Source: an uncultured Pseudomonadales bacterium
Lineage (GTDB): Bacteria; Pseudomonadota; Gammaproteobacteria; Pseudomonadales; CANNCY01
Assembly (NCBI GenBank): GCA_947503335.1
Contig: CANNCY010000001.1
Coordinates: 496,001 to 560,000, forward strand
Length of the DNA: 64,000 nucleotides
Direction of reading: 5' to 3'
Made by a program: the position numbers and the translations under genes. This document shows, piece by piece, positions 8,353-19,157 of the stretch (position 1 is the stretch's first letter; each line of letters opens with the position of its first letter). The notes below the pieces were generated by a model. That model was not told the DNA's origin. It did not search any database and was given only the letters and a program-made list of their open reading frames with translations.

Positions 8353-8465
8353 CGACTTAGGTGTGATATTTTTAACAAAACTTAAAGGCCGTTTAGGTTG
8401 TTGCAGTGTTGCATTGTTCGCTAGGCTTGCTTTCGTTAACTCTTATATAGCTGAGACAATAAGTA

Positions 8466-8930
8466 ATGATAAGACGCTTCATTGTTCTGGCAGCGCTCGT
8501 GATGCTGCCATTTGTGTCAAATAGCCAGTCGCTAGTTCAGTTTGATAGCGAGCTAGACCGCACCCGTTACTACGCACTTATTCAAGAGCTGCGTTGCCCT
8601 AAATGCCAAAATCAAAATTTGGCCGACTCAGACTCGGTCATTGCTGAGGATTTACGTAACCAAGTGTATGTAATGATCAAAGATGGTCGCAGTGATCAAG
8701 AGATTGTGCAGTTTATGGTAGAGCGCTATGGCGAGTTTGTCTTGTATCGCCCAGCGTTCAGTTTGTCTAATAGTGTGCTTTGGGGCGCGCCCGCTGCATT
8801 GATTTTGATCGTGTTGTTCGTTGCGGTTAGTCGCCGAAAGGCAGCCCCTCAGGCCGCGACCGCTAAGGTAGACGATTTACAGCTTCAGCAACGACTTGAT
8901 GAGATAGATTCAGAAAAGGGGGCAGAGTAA
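8466..8930 (+). CDS. ccmH: Cytochrome c maturation protein CcmH
   Basis: A 154-residue inner-membrane protein with a signal peptide, a periplasmic helical domain and a C-terminal membrane helix (about 103-123). The redox motif LRCPKCQNQ (Cys44, Cys47) reduces apocytochrome disulfides for heme attachment. Unlike the usual arrangement it is not adjacent to ccmG. Upstream are 150 bases after the tRNA promoter, so it probably has its own promoter, which I could not place. ccmI follows directly after its stop. Confidence 0.95.
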   Translation: MIRRFIVLAALVMLPFVSNSQSLVQFDSELDRTRYYALIQELRCPKCQNQNLADSDSVIAEDLRNQVYVMIKDGRSDQEIVQFMVERYGEFVLYRPAFSLSNSVLWGAPAALILIVLFVAVSRRKAAPQAATAKVDDLQLQQRLDEIDSEKGAE

Positions 8931-10088
8931 ATGCTTGCAATCACAGCAGTAATCGCTTTGCTGACCTTTGTTGTACTGTCATTTTATGCGCGTAAAGGGC
9001 GCAGTGGTGAGGTGGTTGATACTAATGCCGAGCTATACAAAGAGGCGGTTGCACGAATCGAATCGCAAAAAGCTGCTGGTGAGATTGATGACGCTCAGGC
9101 TGACCAGCTTTTAAACGATGCCAAGTTGCAGCTAATAACTACTGATCAAGCAAAAGCGGTGCAATTAAATCAAAATAATCCGTGGCTTAGATGGGTTCCA
9201 CTTATCGGGGTGCCAGTACTGGCCGTTTTAATCTATGACCTTAAAGGTTCTGCTGATCAGCTAGATATTCGTGATCAGATGGCCTCCATTACTGCCCAAT
9301 CATCGCCAGCTGAGCTAGATGCGTTGGCAGCGTCAATTAACAGTATGCTTGACTCTAACCCTGATAAACATGGCTATCGAGTGGTATTGGCGCGTGTTTA
9401 TCAAAGTCAGGGGCGAGTAAGAGATGCTGCTGATCAATACCGTATGTTGCGGGATGCGTACCCAGAAGATGTTAGTGTTCAGCTCGATTACACGCAGCTG
9501 CTTTTTAGTGCGTCTGACGGTCAGATGACTCCCGAGCTTATCGCCGCATATGAGCGTGTTTTAGAGCTAGAGCCTGATAACCTGTCTGCTCTGACAATGC
9601 TTGGTATGGCGGCAATGCATAATAGCGAACCGGGCAAAGCTGTTGAATACTGGCAGCAGGCGGTACAGATGATGCCTGATGGTCAAGAGCGCCAGTTGAT
9701 TGCGTCGGGTCTAGAGCGTGCTAGGCAGTTGGCCGGTGAGGCTAGTCAAGAGGGTTCTGCTGTTGCAATTGAAGTGGCACTGTCGGGCGCAGAAGCGTTC
9801 GGTGATCGTTACCTGTTTGTGTATGCCGTGTTAGATCAGGGCATGCCGGCACCATTAGCTATTAAGCGGTTTACTCCTGGTCAACCAGTGCCCTCAAAGA
9901 TTGTATTAACCGATCAAGACCATATGATGCCTACTCATAAGTTGGCTGCAGGTCAGGCGGTTCGTGTGATTGCGCGATTATCGAAAACCCCTAATGTGAT
10001 GGATCAAACAAACGATATTGTTGTCGAAGTACCTACCACTACACAGCAGGGGCAGGTTGATGTTCAATTATTGATTGAGAATCAATAG
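8931..10088 (+). CDS. ccmI: Cytochrome c biogenesis protein CcmI (TPR)
   Basis: A 385-residue protein that presents apocytochrome c to the CcmF/H ligation complex. The N-terminal part carries membrane segments near residues 2-17 and 83-99; tetratricopeptide-like helical repeats run from about 130 to 260 (YRVVLARVYQSQGRVRDAAD and similar), and the C-terminal portion is a beta-rich periplasmic domain (FTPGQPVPSKIVLTDQDHMM). It starts at the codon after the ccmH stop. Length and layout are normal. Confidence 0.93.
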   Translation: MLAITAVIALLTFVVLSFYARKGRSGEVVDTNAELYKEAVARIESQKAAGEIDDAQADQLLNDAKLQLITTDQAKAVQLNQNNPWLRWVPLIGVPVLAVLIYDLKGSADQLDIRDQMASITAQSSPAELDALAASINSMLDSNPDKHGYRVVLARVYQSQGRVRDAADQYRMLRDAYPEDVSVQLDYTQLLFSASDGQMTPELIAAYERVLELEPDNLSALTMLGMAAMHNSEPGKAVEYWQQAVQMMPDGQERQLIASGLERARQLAGEASQEGSAVAIEVALSGAEAFGDRYLFVYAVLDQGMPAPLAIKRFTPGQPVPSKIVLTDQDHMMPTHKLAAGQAVRVIARLSKTPNVMDQTNDIVVEVPTTTQQGQVDVQLLIENQ

Positions 10089-10198
10089 CCTAGCCGCTGA
10101 CAAGCGCCTCTTGATCTGTGTAGAATAAGCAGAATGTGCGTGTGGTTATTGGGGGGATACTAATAGCTGCACTATAACGACAATTACAGTGATGCAAG

Positions 10199-13100
10199 AT
10201 GCGCTTAAAATCGATCAAGTTAGCGGGCTTCAAAAGTTTTGTTGACCCTACAACCGTAGCTTTTCCTACCAACCTGTCGGCTATTGTGGGCCCGAACGGG
10301 TGTGGTAAATCAAATGTCATCGACGCCGTGCGTTGGGTTATGGGCGAAAGCTCAGCTAAAAACCTGCGCGGCGAGAACATGACCGACGTTATCTTTAATG
10401 GTTCGGGTAATCGAAAACCCATTGGCCAAGCGAGTATCGAGCTGGTATTTGATAACTCTGAAGGCAAGTTGGTGGGCGAGTACGCAAGCTTTACCGAGAT
10501 CAGTGTAAAGCGAAAGGTAACTCGTGACGGGCAAAACCAGTATTTCTTGAACGGAACAAAGTGTCGCCGTCGAGATATCACTGACCTGTTTTTGGGTACG
10601 GGTCTTGGCCCTCGTAGTTACGCGATTATCGAACAGGGCATGATCTCTAAGCTGATCGAAGCCAAGCCAGAAGAACTACGTGTTTATATCGAAGAAGCCG
10701 CAGGTATCTCTAAATATAAAGAGCGTCGTCGCGATACAGAAAACCGTATGCGTCGTACGCACGAGAACCTCGAGCGCCTAACAGACATTCGTGAAGAGCT
10801 TGATCGTCAACTCCAGCATCTAAAGCGTCAGGCCGAAGCGGCCGAAAAGTACGCTACCTTTAAGCAAGATGAGCGAAATCTAAAAGCGAATCTGCAAGCA
10901 GTACGCTGGTCTGCGCTAAATGATCAAATCACTGAAAAAGCCAAAGCGATTAGCGAACTAGAGCTTAAGATTGAATCCTTCGTAACAGATCAGTTATCGA
11001 TCGATACGGCGATCGAAAAACTGCGTCTCGAACATACCGAGCATCAAGATAAGTTTAACGAGGTTCAGGGTAAGTATTATCAGATCGGTTCTGATATTGC
11101 CCGTTTAGAGCAAAGCATTCAGCATGCCGCCGACAAGGCGCAGCAGTTGTCGGTTGATATGGCCGAAACACAACGCGGTCTAGACGAAGCTAAGCAACAT
11201 CTAGAAAACGATGTGAATCGCATCGAAGACTGGAATGCTGAGTTAGCCGAGATCGAGCCAGAACTTGAGTTGGCGCTTGCGTCAGACGAGCAATCGGCTG
11301 AAATCTTGTCAGAGGCCGAGAGCGCCATGCAAGACTGGCAGATTCGTTTTGATCAATTTAACCAAAATTCTCAAGGCCCACGTCAAGAGGCTGAAGTACA
11401 GCAAAGCCGCTTGCAGCACTTTGAGCAGTCGCTACGTCGCTTAGCAGAGCGAGCCGACAAGCTACAGCTAGAGCGTAACGAGATTCGCAATGACGATGAG
11501 CTTGACGAACTATCAATTCTTGAAGAGCAGTTGGCCGAAGCAGAATTGGCCGCAGAAGGTGATCAAGAGAAGTTTGAAGCAGTTGAACAAAAGATTGACT
11601 CGCTTAAAGCTGAGCAGCGCGCCAAAGTAGGGCAGGTTGATCAAGCCAAGAGCCAACTGCGAAAGCTTGAAGGCCGCATAGCCTCGCTTGAAGCGATGCA
11701 AGAGATGGCAATGTCATCAGAATCAGGCGCTGCTGATTGGATTAATGATCAAGATCTTGCAAACTCGCCCCGTTTAGCTGAGCAGCTAAAGGTTGAGGCA
11801 GGCTTCGAAGTAGCCGTAGAGGCGGTATTAGCCGATCAACTACAGGCTATTCAAGTTGATTCTCTTAATGCCATTAGCGAAAAGTTAGGGGCGTTAACTG
11901 AGGGTTCTGTCACTCTAATTGAATCAGGTAGCGCCAACTTTAGCGGTGCGTTAGCTGATACCCTAGCTAGCAAGGTATCTGCCCCTAGCCATGCTCATGC
12001 ACTGCTATCGGGTGTGTATGTGGTAGAGCAGTTGGCTGAGGCTATTAATCTACGTAGCAAGCTATCGGGTGGCGAATCGATCGTTACCAAAGAGGGCGTT
12101 TGGGTAGGTCAAAATTGGGTTCGTGTTCAGCATGAACAGGTCTCTGGTGCCGGTGTTATTGAGCGTAATCGTGAGCTTGAATCTAGTCGTGAAGAGCTTG
12201 AACAACTTCAGTCGAGCCTAGATGAGTTGCTAGAGATTCAGTCGAACGCCGAACTAGAAATTGAAGACAGCGAACAGCAGCGCTCAGAGCTGCAGCGCGC
12301 ATTAAACGATGCGTTGAAAGCTCAGGGTGCTTTACGCAGCGATCTGTCGGCGCGTAAGTCTAAGTTAGAGCAGGTGGCGCTACGTCGTACTCGTTTAGAT
12401 GAAGAGTTAGCCGAAACTAACGAGCAGCTTGCAATTGAGAATGAAGAGCAGGCTGAATCGCGAGCACTGTTGGCAGAGGCTATCGAAAAGATGGAGTCAG
12501 ACAGTGAGCAGCGTGAAAACTTACTGGGCGAGCGAGATAGTATTCGCGAGCGTCTAGATAATATTCGTAACCAAGCGCGTCTTGATCGCGATGGTGCGCA
12601 CGAGCTACAGATGCGCCAGCAGTCGATTACCACTCAGCTTGAAGCGGTTAAGTCGGGCATGGAGCGTACACAGCAGCAGGTCGAGCGATTAGTAGAACGT
12701 CGAGAGATGCTAGAGATGTCATCGATGGAGCAAGATTCGCCCGTTGATGATCTCAAATTAGAGCTTGAAGGTAAGCTCGAACACCGTTTAGCGGTTGAAG
12801 AAAACCTCAATCAAGCACGCACAGTGATGCAGGATATTGAGCACTCGCTTCGCGAAAACGAGCAAAGCCGTGGTCGTGCCGATAACGACTTGCAACATTT
12901 GCGTTCGCAGCTAGAGCAGCACCGCCTTGAGCGTCAGGGGGTAGAGATTCGTCGCAACACTATCGAAGAGCAGTTCGGCGAAACCGAGCACAATCTTGAA
13001 GAGACAATCGCGCTGCTACCGGAGGGTGCTACCGAAGCGCAGTACGAACAAGAGCTTGAGCGTGTTGGCAATCGCATTAGTCGTTTAGGCGCCATTAACT

Positions 13101-13699
13101 TGGCCGCAATTGACGAATACCGTGATCAGTCGGAGCGTAAGAACTATCTAGACTCTCAAAATGCCGACCTAGAAGAGGCATTAGAGGCGCTAGAGAACGC
13201 GATTAAGAAGATCGATAAAGAAACCCGTACACGCTTTAGAGAAACCTTTGATTACGTGAACAATGGTCTACAAGAGCTGTTCCCTAAAGTGTTTGGTGGC
13301 GGTCATGCTTATTTAGAATTGACCGGCGACGATATGCTTGATACCGGTATCGCGATTATGGCTCGCCCACCAGGCAAGCGTAACAGCACTATTCATTTAT
13401 TATCGGGTGGTGAGAAAGCGTTAACCGCCATCGCACTAGTATTTAGTATCTTCAGGTTGAATCCGGCACCGTTCTGTATGCTTGACGAGGTTGATGCGCC
13501 ACTTGATGATGCCAACGTTGGTCGCTACGCTCGCATGGTGAAAGAGATGAGTGATCAGGTACAGTTTATTTACATCACCCACAATAAGATCGCGATGGAG
13601 ATGGCCCAGCAGTTAATGGGTGTAACCATGCAAGAGGCGGGTGTGTCACGCTTAGTAAGTGTTGACGTTGACGAAGCTGCAGAGCTAGCAGCAAGTTAA
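10199..13699 (+). CDS. smc: Chromosome condensation protein SMC
   Basis: The 1166-residue ATPase subunit of bacterial condensin, which works with ScpA and ScpB (27514 and 28341 in this window) to organise the chromosome. The N-terminal ATP head has Walker A GPNGCGKS at 31-38. Two long coiled coils flank a hinge around residues 510-650. The C-terminal head has signature LSGGEK at 1068-1073, Walker B CMLDEVD at 1096-1102 and the H-loop ITHNK. The start ATG 10199 places MRLKSIKLAGFKSF at the beginning as in other SMCs. It is followed by zipA and ligA, as in Pseudomonas. Confidence 0.97.
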   Translation: MRLKSIKLAGFKSFVDPTTVAFPTNLSAIVGPNGCGKSNVIDAVRWVMGESSAKNLRGENMTDVIFNGSGNRKPIGQASIELVFDNSEGKLVGEYASFTEISVKRKVTRDGQNQYFLNGTKCRRRDITDLFLGTGLGPRSYAIIEQGMISKLIEAKPEELRVYIEEAAGISKYKERRRDTENRMRRTHENLERLTDIREELDRQLQHLKRQAEAAEKYATFKQDERNLKANLQAVRWSALNDQITEKAKAISELELKIESFVTDQLSIDTAIEKLRLEHTEHQDKFNEVQGKYYQIGSDIARLEQSIQHAADKAQQLSVDMAETQRGLDEAKQHLENDVNRIEDWNAELAEIEPELELALASDEQSAEILSEAESAMQDWQIRFDQFNQNSQGPRQEAEVQQSRLQHFEQSLRRLAERADKLQLERNEIRNDDELDELSILEEQLAEAELAAEGDQEKFEAVEQKIDSLKAEQRAKVGQVDQAKSQLRKLEGRIASLEAMQEMAMSSESGAADWINDQDLANSPRLAEQLKVEAGFEVAVEAVLADQLQAIQVDSLNAISEKLGALTEGSVTLIESGSANFSGALADTLASKVSAPSHAHALLSGVYVVEQLAEAINLRSKLSGGESIVTKEGVWVGQNWVRVQHEQVSGAGVIERNRELESSREELEQLQSSLDELLEIQSNAELEIEDSEQQRSELQRALNDALKAQGALRSDLSARKSKLEQVALRRTRLDEELAETNEQLAIENEEQAESRALLAEAIEKMESDSEQRENLLGERDSIRERLDNIRNQARLDRDGAHELQMRQQSITTQLEAVKSGMERTQQQVERLVERREMLEMSSMEQDSPVDDLKLELEGKLEHRLAVEENLNQARTVMQDIEHSLRENEQSRGRADNDLQHLRSQLEQHRLERQGVEIRRNTIEEQFGETEHNLEETIALLPEGATEAQYEQELERVGNRISRLGAINLAAIDEYRDQSERKNYLDSQNADLEEALEALENAIKKIDKETRTRFRETFDYVNNGLQELFPKVFGGGHAYLELTGDDMLDTGIAIMARPPGKRNSTIHLLSGGEKALTAIALVFSIFRLNPAPFCMLDEVDAPLDDANVGRYARMVKEMSDQVQFIYITHNKIAMEMAQQLMGVTMQEAGVSRLVSVDVDEAAELAAS

Positions 13700-13714
13700 G
13701 ATTAGGGAGTTACT

Positions 13715-14581
13715 ATGGATTTTGGCGTAAAAGAAGTCGCGATTTTAGTTGGGCTTATCTTTTTAGTAGGCCTATTGATCGATGGCGTGCGCCGCTCGCT
13801 TGCAGCGCGTTCTGATCGAATTCGCATGGATCGCATGATGAAGTCGTTTGATGATGTTGACGACGATGAATATGGTAGCGAGCTGCCTAACGGTGGTGCG
13901 CGTGTGGTATCCCGCGATGGAGGCGACGTTGATCAGCCTAACTTTGATAAGATCGATACCTATGCCGACGAGCAGTTCGACGATTATGTCGACGAGCCGA
14001 TCATTACTGAGTCGCGCAAACCTATGCCAGAGCAAGGCGCGTTAGATTTGACTGACCCAGTGCCTATGTTGATGGACCCAGTTGAATTACCCGAGCGCGA
14101 ACTAGAAGTGCAAGAGCCCGTTGCGGCGCGCGACGAGTTTGCCGACGAGCAACTGCCGCCCGCTGAAGACTATGTGGTAATTAATCTAATGGCACCCGAA
14201 GGTCGCGGCTTTAGAGTGGGCGATCTTGTCGAGGGCTTAAAACGCGCCGGTATGAAGCAGGGCGCGATGAGCTTTTATCATAAACGCGATCGTAAAAAGA
14301 ACATTATGTTTAGCGCCGCTAATATTGTTAAGCCGGGTTCACTAGACGTAGAGCAATACGCAACCATTACGCCGGGGCTAAGCTTCTTTATGACGCTGCC
14401 CTGTGCAGATAGTGCGACCCAGGTTTTTGAATCAATGCTGGCGATCGTGTCAGACATTGCCGAGCAGCTAGGTGGCGAGTTAAAAGATGAGCAGCGCATT
14501 ACTATGACGGCACAGGTGCTTGAGCACTGCCGTACCCGTATTGCTGAATACGAGCGTAAAACAAAACTCGCCAAAGCCTAA
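13715..14581 (+). CDS. zipA: Cell division protein ZipA
   Basis: A 288-residue FtsZ-anchoring membrane protein of the divisome. The N-terminal helix (about 7-23, VAILVGLIFLVGLLIDGV) anchors it; a long acidic, proline-containing linker covers about 40-150; and the C-terminal ZipA domain (about 155-285, with VINLMAPEGRGFRVGDLVEG and TMTAQVLEHCRTRI) binds the FtsZ tail. It lies 15 bases after smc and 33 before ligA. Confidence 0.95.
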   Translation: MDFGVKEVAILVGLIFLVGLLIDGVRRSLAARSDRIRMDRMMKSFDDVDDDEYGSELPNGGARVVSRDGGDVDQPNFDKIDTYADEQFDDYVDEPIITESRKPMPEQGALDLTDPVPMLMDPVELPERELEVQEPVAARDEFADEQLPPAEDYVVINLMAPEGRGFRVGDLVEGLKRAGMKQGAMSFYHKRDRKKNIMFSAANIVKPGSLDVEQYATITPGLSFFMTLPCADSATQVFESMLAIVSDIAEQLGGELKDEQRITMTAQVLEHCRTRIAEYERKTKLAKA

Positions 14582-16627
<2,046 letters not shown>

Positions 16628-16672
16628 TTCGTGGGTATGCTTACCCTAGGTTGAACCAATAAGAAGATAAGT

Positions 16673-17095
16673 ATGGATCAAGAATCGATCGTATATGGTT
16701 GCATTAAAGACCAGGTTGTATTGACCGACGAAGCCCGTCGCCGTACCAACGAGTCGGTAGTTGGGGCGCTGCCCTCGGTCGAAGAGTGGCCGTTTATCTG
16801 CCGCGAGATGTTTGCGCAGCCAGTACCGGGTCAAGACCTTAACGCTACCTTGCAGACAGACGTAACGCATTTTGGTGCTTCTTATAAGGGTATCGAATAC
16901 GAATGGGATCAGTGGATCGAGCAGTTCGAGCAGCTATTGGCGAAAATGTACTGGAGCTCAGCTACTGTTCATCTAGAAACCGAACTAAACGGCCGTCATA
17001 GTTTTGTATGGCAAGCCGATGGCGAGTGTTATATTCCAGGCGAGTCGACAATGTCGGTACGTTGCGAATGGACCCGCGAAGATAATCTAATTTAA
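16673..17095 (+). CDS. Unknown 140-residue protein downstream of ligA
   Basis: I do not recognise a family. The protein is soluble and acidic, rich in Trp and Tyr, with no signal peptide or membrane segment. It has a distinctive aromatic stretch GIEYEWDQWIEQFEQLLAKM (about residues 69-88) and VHLETELNGRHSFVWQADG after it. The codon use fits its neighbours and a purine-rich sequence precedes ATG 16673, so it is very likely a real gene. Position right after ligA suggests co-transcription, but gives no function. Confidence 0.75.
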   Translation: MDQESIVYGCIKDQVVLTDEARRRTNESVVGALPSVEEWPFICREMFAQPVPGQDLNATLQTDVTHFGASYKGIEYEWDQWIEQFEQLLAKMYWSSATVHLETELNGRHSFVWQADGECYIPGESTMSVRCEWTREDNLI

Positions 17096-17105
17096 GAGTT
17101 TATTT

Positions 17106-17321
17106 ATGTCGTTTTTTAAGCGCTACAAGCGTGCGAATGCTGTAAAAACCGTACTATTGGGCGCTGTCGCGACAGGCTTATTCTTTTGGGCCGCCGTTCG
17201 CTATTGGGGGGCAGACCCTGAAGAACTAAAGGTTTACTTTAAAGCGACGTTACTGCTGCTTGTGGTAACAGGTGTTGCTGGCGCGATAATGGGGTTTATT
17301 ATTGCTTATTTGCGTAAGTAA
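17106..17321 (+). CDS. Small two-helix membrane protein of unknown function
   Basis: A 71-residue protein with two hydrophobic segments (about 15-31 and 45-68) separated by an acidic loop and flanked by basic ends (SFFKRYKRANAVK at the start, AYLRK at the end). It lies 10 bases after the previous gene and is likely in its operon. No family is recognised; the ends suggest both termini are cytoplasmic. Confidence 0.65.
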   Translation: MSFFKRYKRANAVKTVLLGAVATGLFFWAAVRYWGADPEELKVYFKATLLLLVVTGVAGAIMGFIIAYLRK

Positions 17322-17354
17322 CGCCTGATCTAGCCAAAGCAAAAAAGCGTCTAA

Positions 17355-18671
17355 CTATAGATTTAATCTTAGATTGCCTTCGATTTCATCAACCAATGAA
17401 GCAGGAACATCCCACTGTTCTGCTAGCCTGCGCCAGTTTGATACCTGCTCAATAGTTGTATCAATAATACTGTCTATCTTTTTGCGACTAAACAACGGGC
17501 TTAATTTTTCTAAGCTATAAAAATCATCCCTCGTAAATTGATCGCGCTTGCCGTTTAGCGTCATCCAGTGGCTATTAACCCATTTACTGCCAGGTTTATA
17601 GCTATAGGCTAAATCGTAGGCAGGGGCGAGTTGCCATCGGTTGTCTTTTAATATGAAGGCAAAGTTCTTTGCGTGGTCGTCATGGTTGCGCGCGACAATA
17701 TTAAACGTCATACGTTTAAATAGCTGTTCTGCTTCAACCGCCGAAAGTTTTAATTGGCGGGCAATATTAAATAGTTCGGCATACGAGAATGAGCCGGGCT
17801 TTTTATAATCGACATGGGCAATGCCGTTTAGCGTTTGTATGTGTAGTTTGTCATTACCTATTCGGTCAAACCGCTCTGTTATGAAGTGACGGCGATTGCC
17901 TTCGTTCAGTAGATGGCAGGGTGCCATATCGATGCCACACTGCTTCGCCATCAGGTGGTAAACGAACTCCATTGCGCCATAACCCAGTGGGTCGCCAAAG
18001 GTCTCTTGATGTCTGCTGTGTTCGCTAACGCCGTCAAACTTCATGAGGTAGTGGGTAAAACCTTCTGGCGCATTGGTTTGCCCTGAACGAACCTTGGTAA
18101 AGTCTCTATTAAAGGCTAAAACGGCTTTGGGGCGAGCACCACCTGCGCTCATGCCAACTGATAGTAACGCCATCATGGCTTCGCGATCATCGTCGCCATT
18201 TGATTTTATGTCGACAGAAAATTCGCCGCGTGAATCGAGTATTTCTTGAGCAATCGATACTAGTGATTGTATTTGAACCTGTTGTGATGCATTCAAGCTT
18301 TTTATTTGTGTGGCCGGTGTAAATTCGAGTGCACCCATGCCGCGCTTGCCGGTGTACTGAAGGCGTTGCAATGGAGTGATGTCTGAGGGTGATCGCCCTT
18401 GCGTCGCCACCCAAGCGTTAAGCACTGCATTACCAAAGTCGTCGGGTAATGAATCAGCAACAAGGCCGGGTAGCCCTTTGAAGGTTTGAAAATCGAGTTC
18501 AGAAAAACTATAGATCTGATCTGACAACTGCATCTTGATCGGTGATAGTTCGATCCCTTTTTTGACAAAGCTAGGGGCGTACTGAAAGGCACCTAAGCCT
18601 GTATCAGTGTCAAAGCTAACGGCACCCACAGTATCGCCTTGATACAGGATGTTAACGACTTCCATTACCAT
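17355..18671 (-). CDS. hipA: HipA-type serine/threonine kinase toxin
   Basis: A 438-residue HipA-family kinase. The N-terminal subdomain is followed by the glycine-rich segment SVGMSAGGARPKA (171-183), and the catalytic centre ARNHDDHAKNF contains Asp331/Asp332, with the metal-binding APAYDLAY (Asp353) after it, so the kinase looks intact. E. coli HipA inactivates glutamyl-tRNA synthetase; the target here is unknown. The ATG at 18665 overlaps the hipB stop and gives a product two residues shorter than ATG 18671; either is possible. It forms a toxin-antitoxin pair with the upstream HTH gene. Confidence 0.9.
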   Translation of the reverse strand: MVMEVVNILYQGDTVGAVSFDTDTGLGAFQYAPSFVKKGIELSPIKMQLSDQIYSFSELDFQTFKGLPGLVADSLPDDFGNAVLNAWVATQGRSPSDITPLQRLQYTGKRGMGALEFTPATQIKSLNASQQVQIQSLVSIAQEILDSRGEFSVDIKSNGDDDREAMMALLSVGMSAGGARPKAVLAFNRDFTKVRSGQTNAPEGFTHYLMKFDGVSEHSRHQETFGDPLGYGAMEFVYHLMAKQCGIDMAPCHLLNEGNRRHFITERFDRIGNDKLHIQTLNGIAHVDYKKPGSFSYAELFNIARQLKLSAVEAEQLFKRMTFNIVARNHDDHAKNFAFILKDNRWQLAPAYDLAYSYKPGSKWVNSHWMTLNGKRDQFTRDDFYSLEKLSPLFSRKKIDSIIDTTIEQVSNWRRLAEQWDVPASLVDEIEGNLRLNL

Positions 18672-18988
18672 TCAGCGGGCCTATCTTCGCTGACTCCCAG
18701 CTGGCCTGATGCTCGCTGTCGTTTCTTACCCTGAAGCTGGGCAAGTTGTAGGGGTGAGATTTCTTGTATGGGAAGAAATAGATCAATCTGCTCGGTTAGG
18801 TCTAATGCGATCAAGATGGCAATTAAAATTTCTAATTGAACCTTGCCTTTTTCTGCATTGAGCACGGTTTTTCGGGCGACGCCTGCCAGTGCGGCCGTTT
18901 CAGACTGCGTTAAGTTTTTGTTGAGACGCGCTTGCTTTAATCGTTCACCAATCTGTGCGGCAAGTATTGCTGAAGATTCCTTACTCAC
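18665..18988 (-). CDS. hipB: HipB-type antitoxin, XRE-family regulator
   Basis: A 107-residue DNA-binding protein with a Cro/C1-type helix-turn-helix (about 15-70: IGERLKQARLNKNLTQSETA, then LAGVARKTVLNAEKG) and a basic C-terminal tail. The start is GTG 18988 with AAGGA about nine bases upstream. The stop overlaps the hipA start (TAATG), giving coupled translation. By family it represses its own operon and binds HipA. A dyad just upstream is the likely operator. Confidence 0.88.
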   Translation of the reverse strand: MSKESSAILAAQIGERLKQARLNKNLTQSETAALAGVARKTVLNAEKGKVQLEILIAILIALDLTEQIDLFLPIQEISPLQLAQLQGKKRQRASGQLGVSEDRPAEW

Positions 18989-19005
18989 TGTAGAGTCCTT
19001 TTTTG

Positions 19006-19070
19006 GTTACATTAATCCAGGTATTGCTACTTAATGTTACTAATTTAGAACTTTATGATAGTTGTGTCAA
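19006..19070 (-). promoter_or_regulatory. hipBA promoter with dyad operator
   Basis: On the minus strand -35 TTGACA (19065-19070), a 17-base spacer and -10 TAAATT (19042-19047) form a strong promoter. Just downstream, GTTACATTAA (19006-19015) and TTAATGTTAC (19031-19040) form an inverted repeat with one mismatch and a 15-base spacer, overlapping the expected start point. This is where HipB would repress; the binding itself is inferred. Confidence 0.72.
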
Positions 19071-19157
19071 TTGGTCAGTTAAAGTGCCAACTTGGTTACT
19101 TTGTGTCAGTTTTGAGGGGTTAAGGTGCTTGATTTGGGATCTTAGTGATACTGAAGA

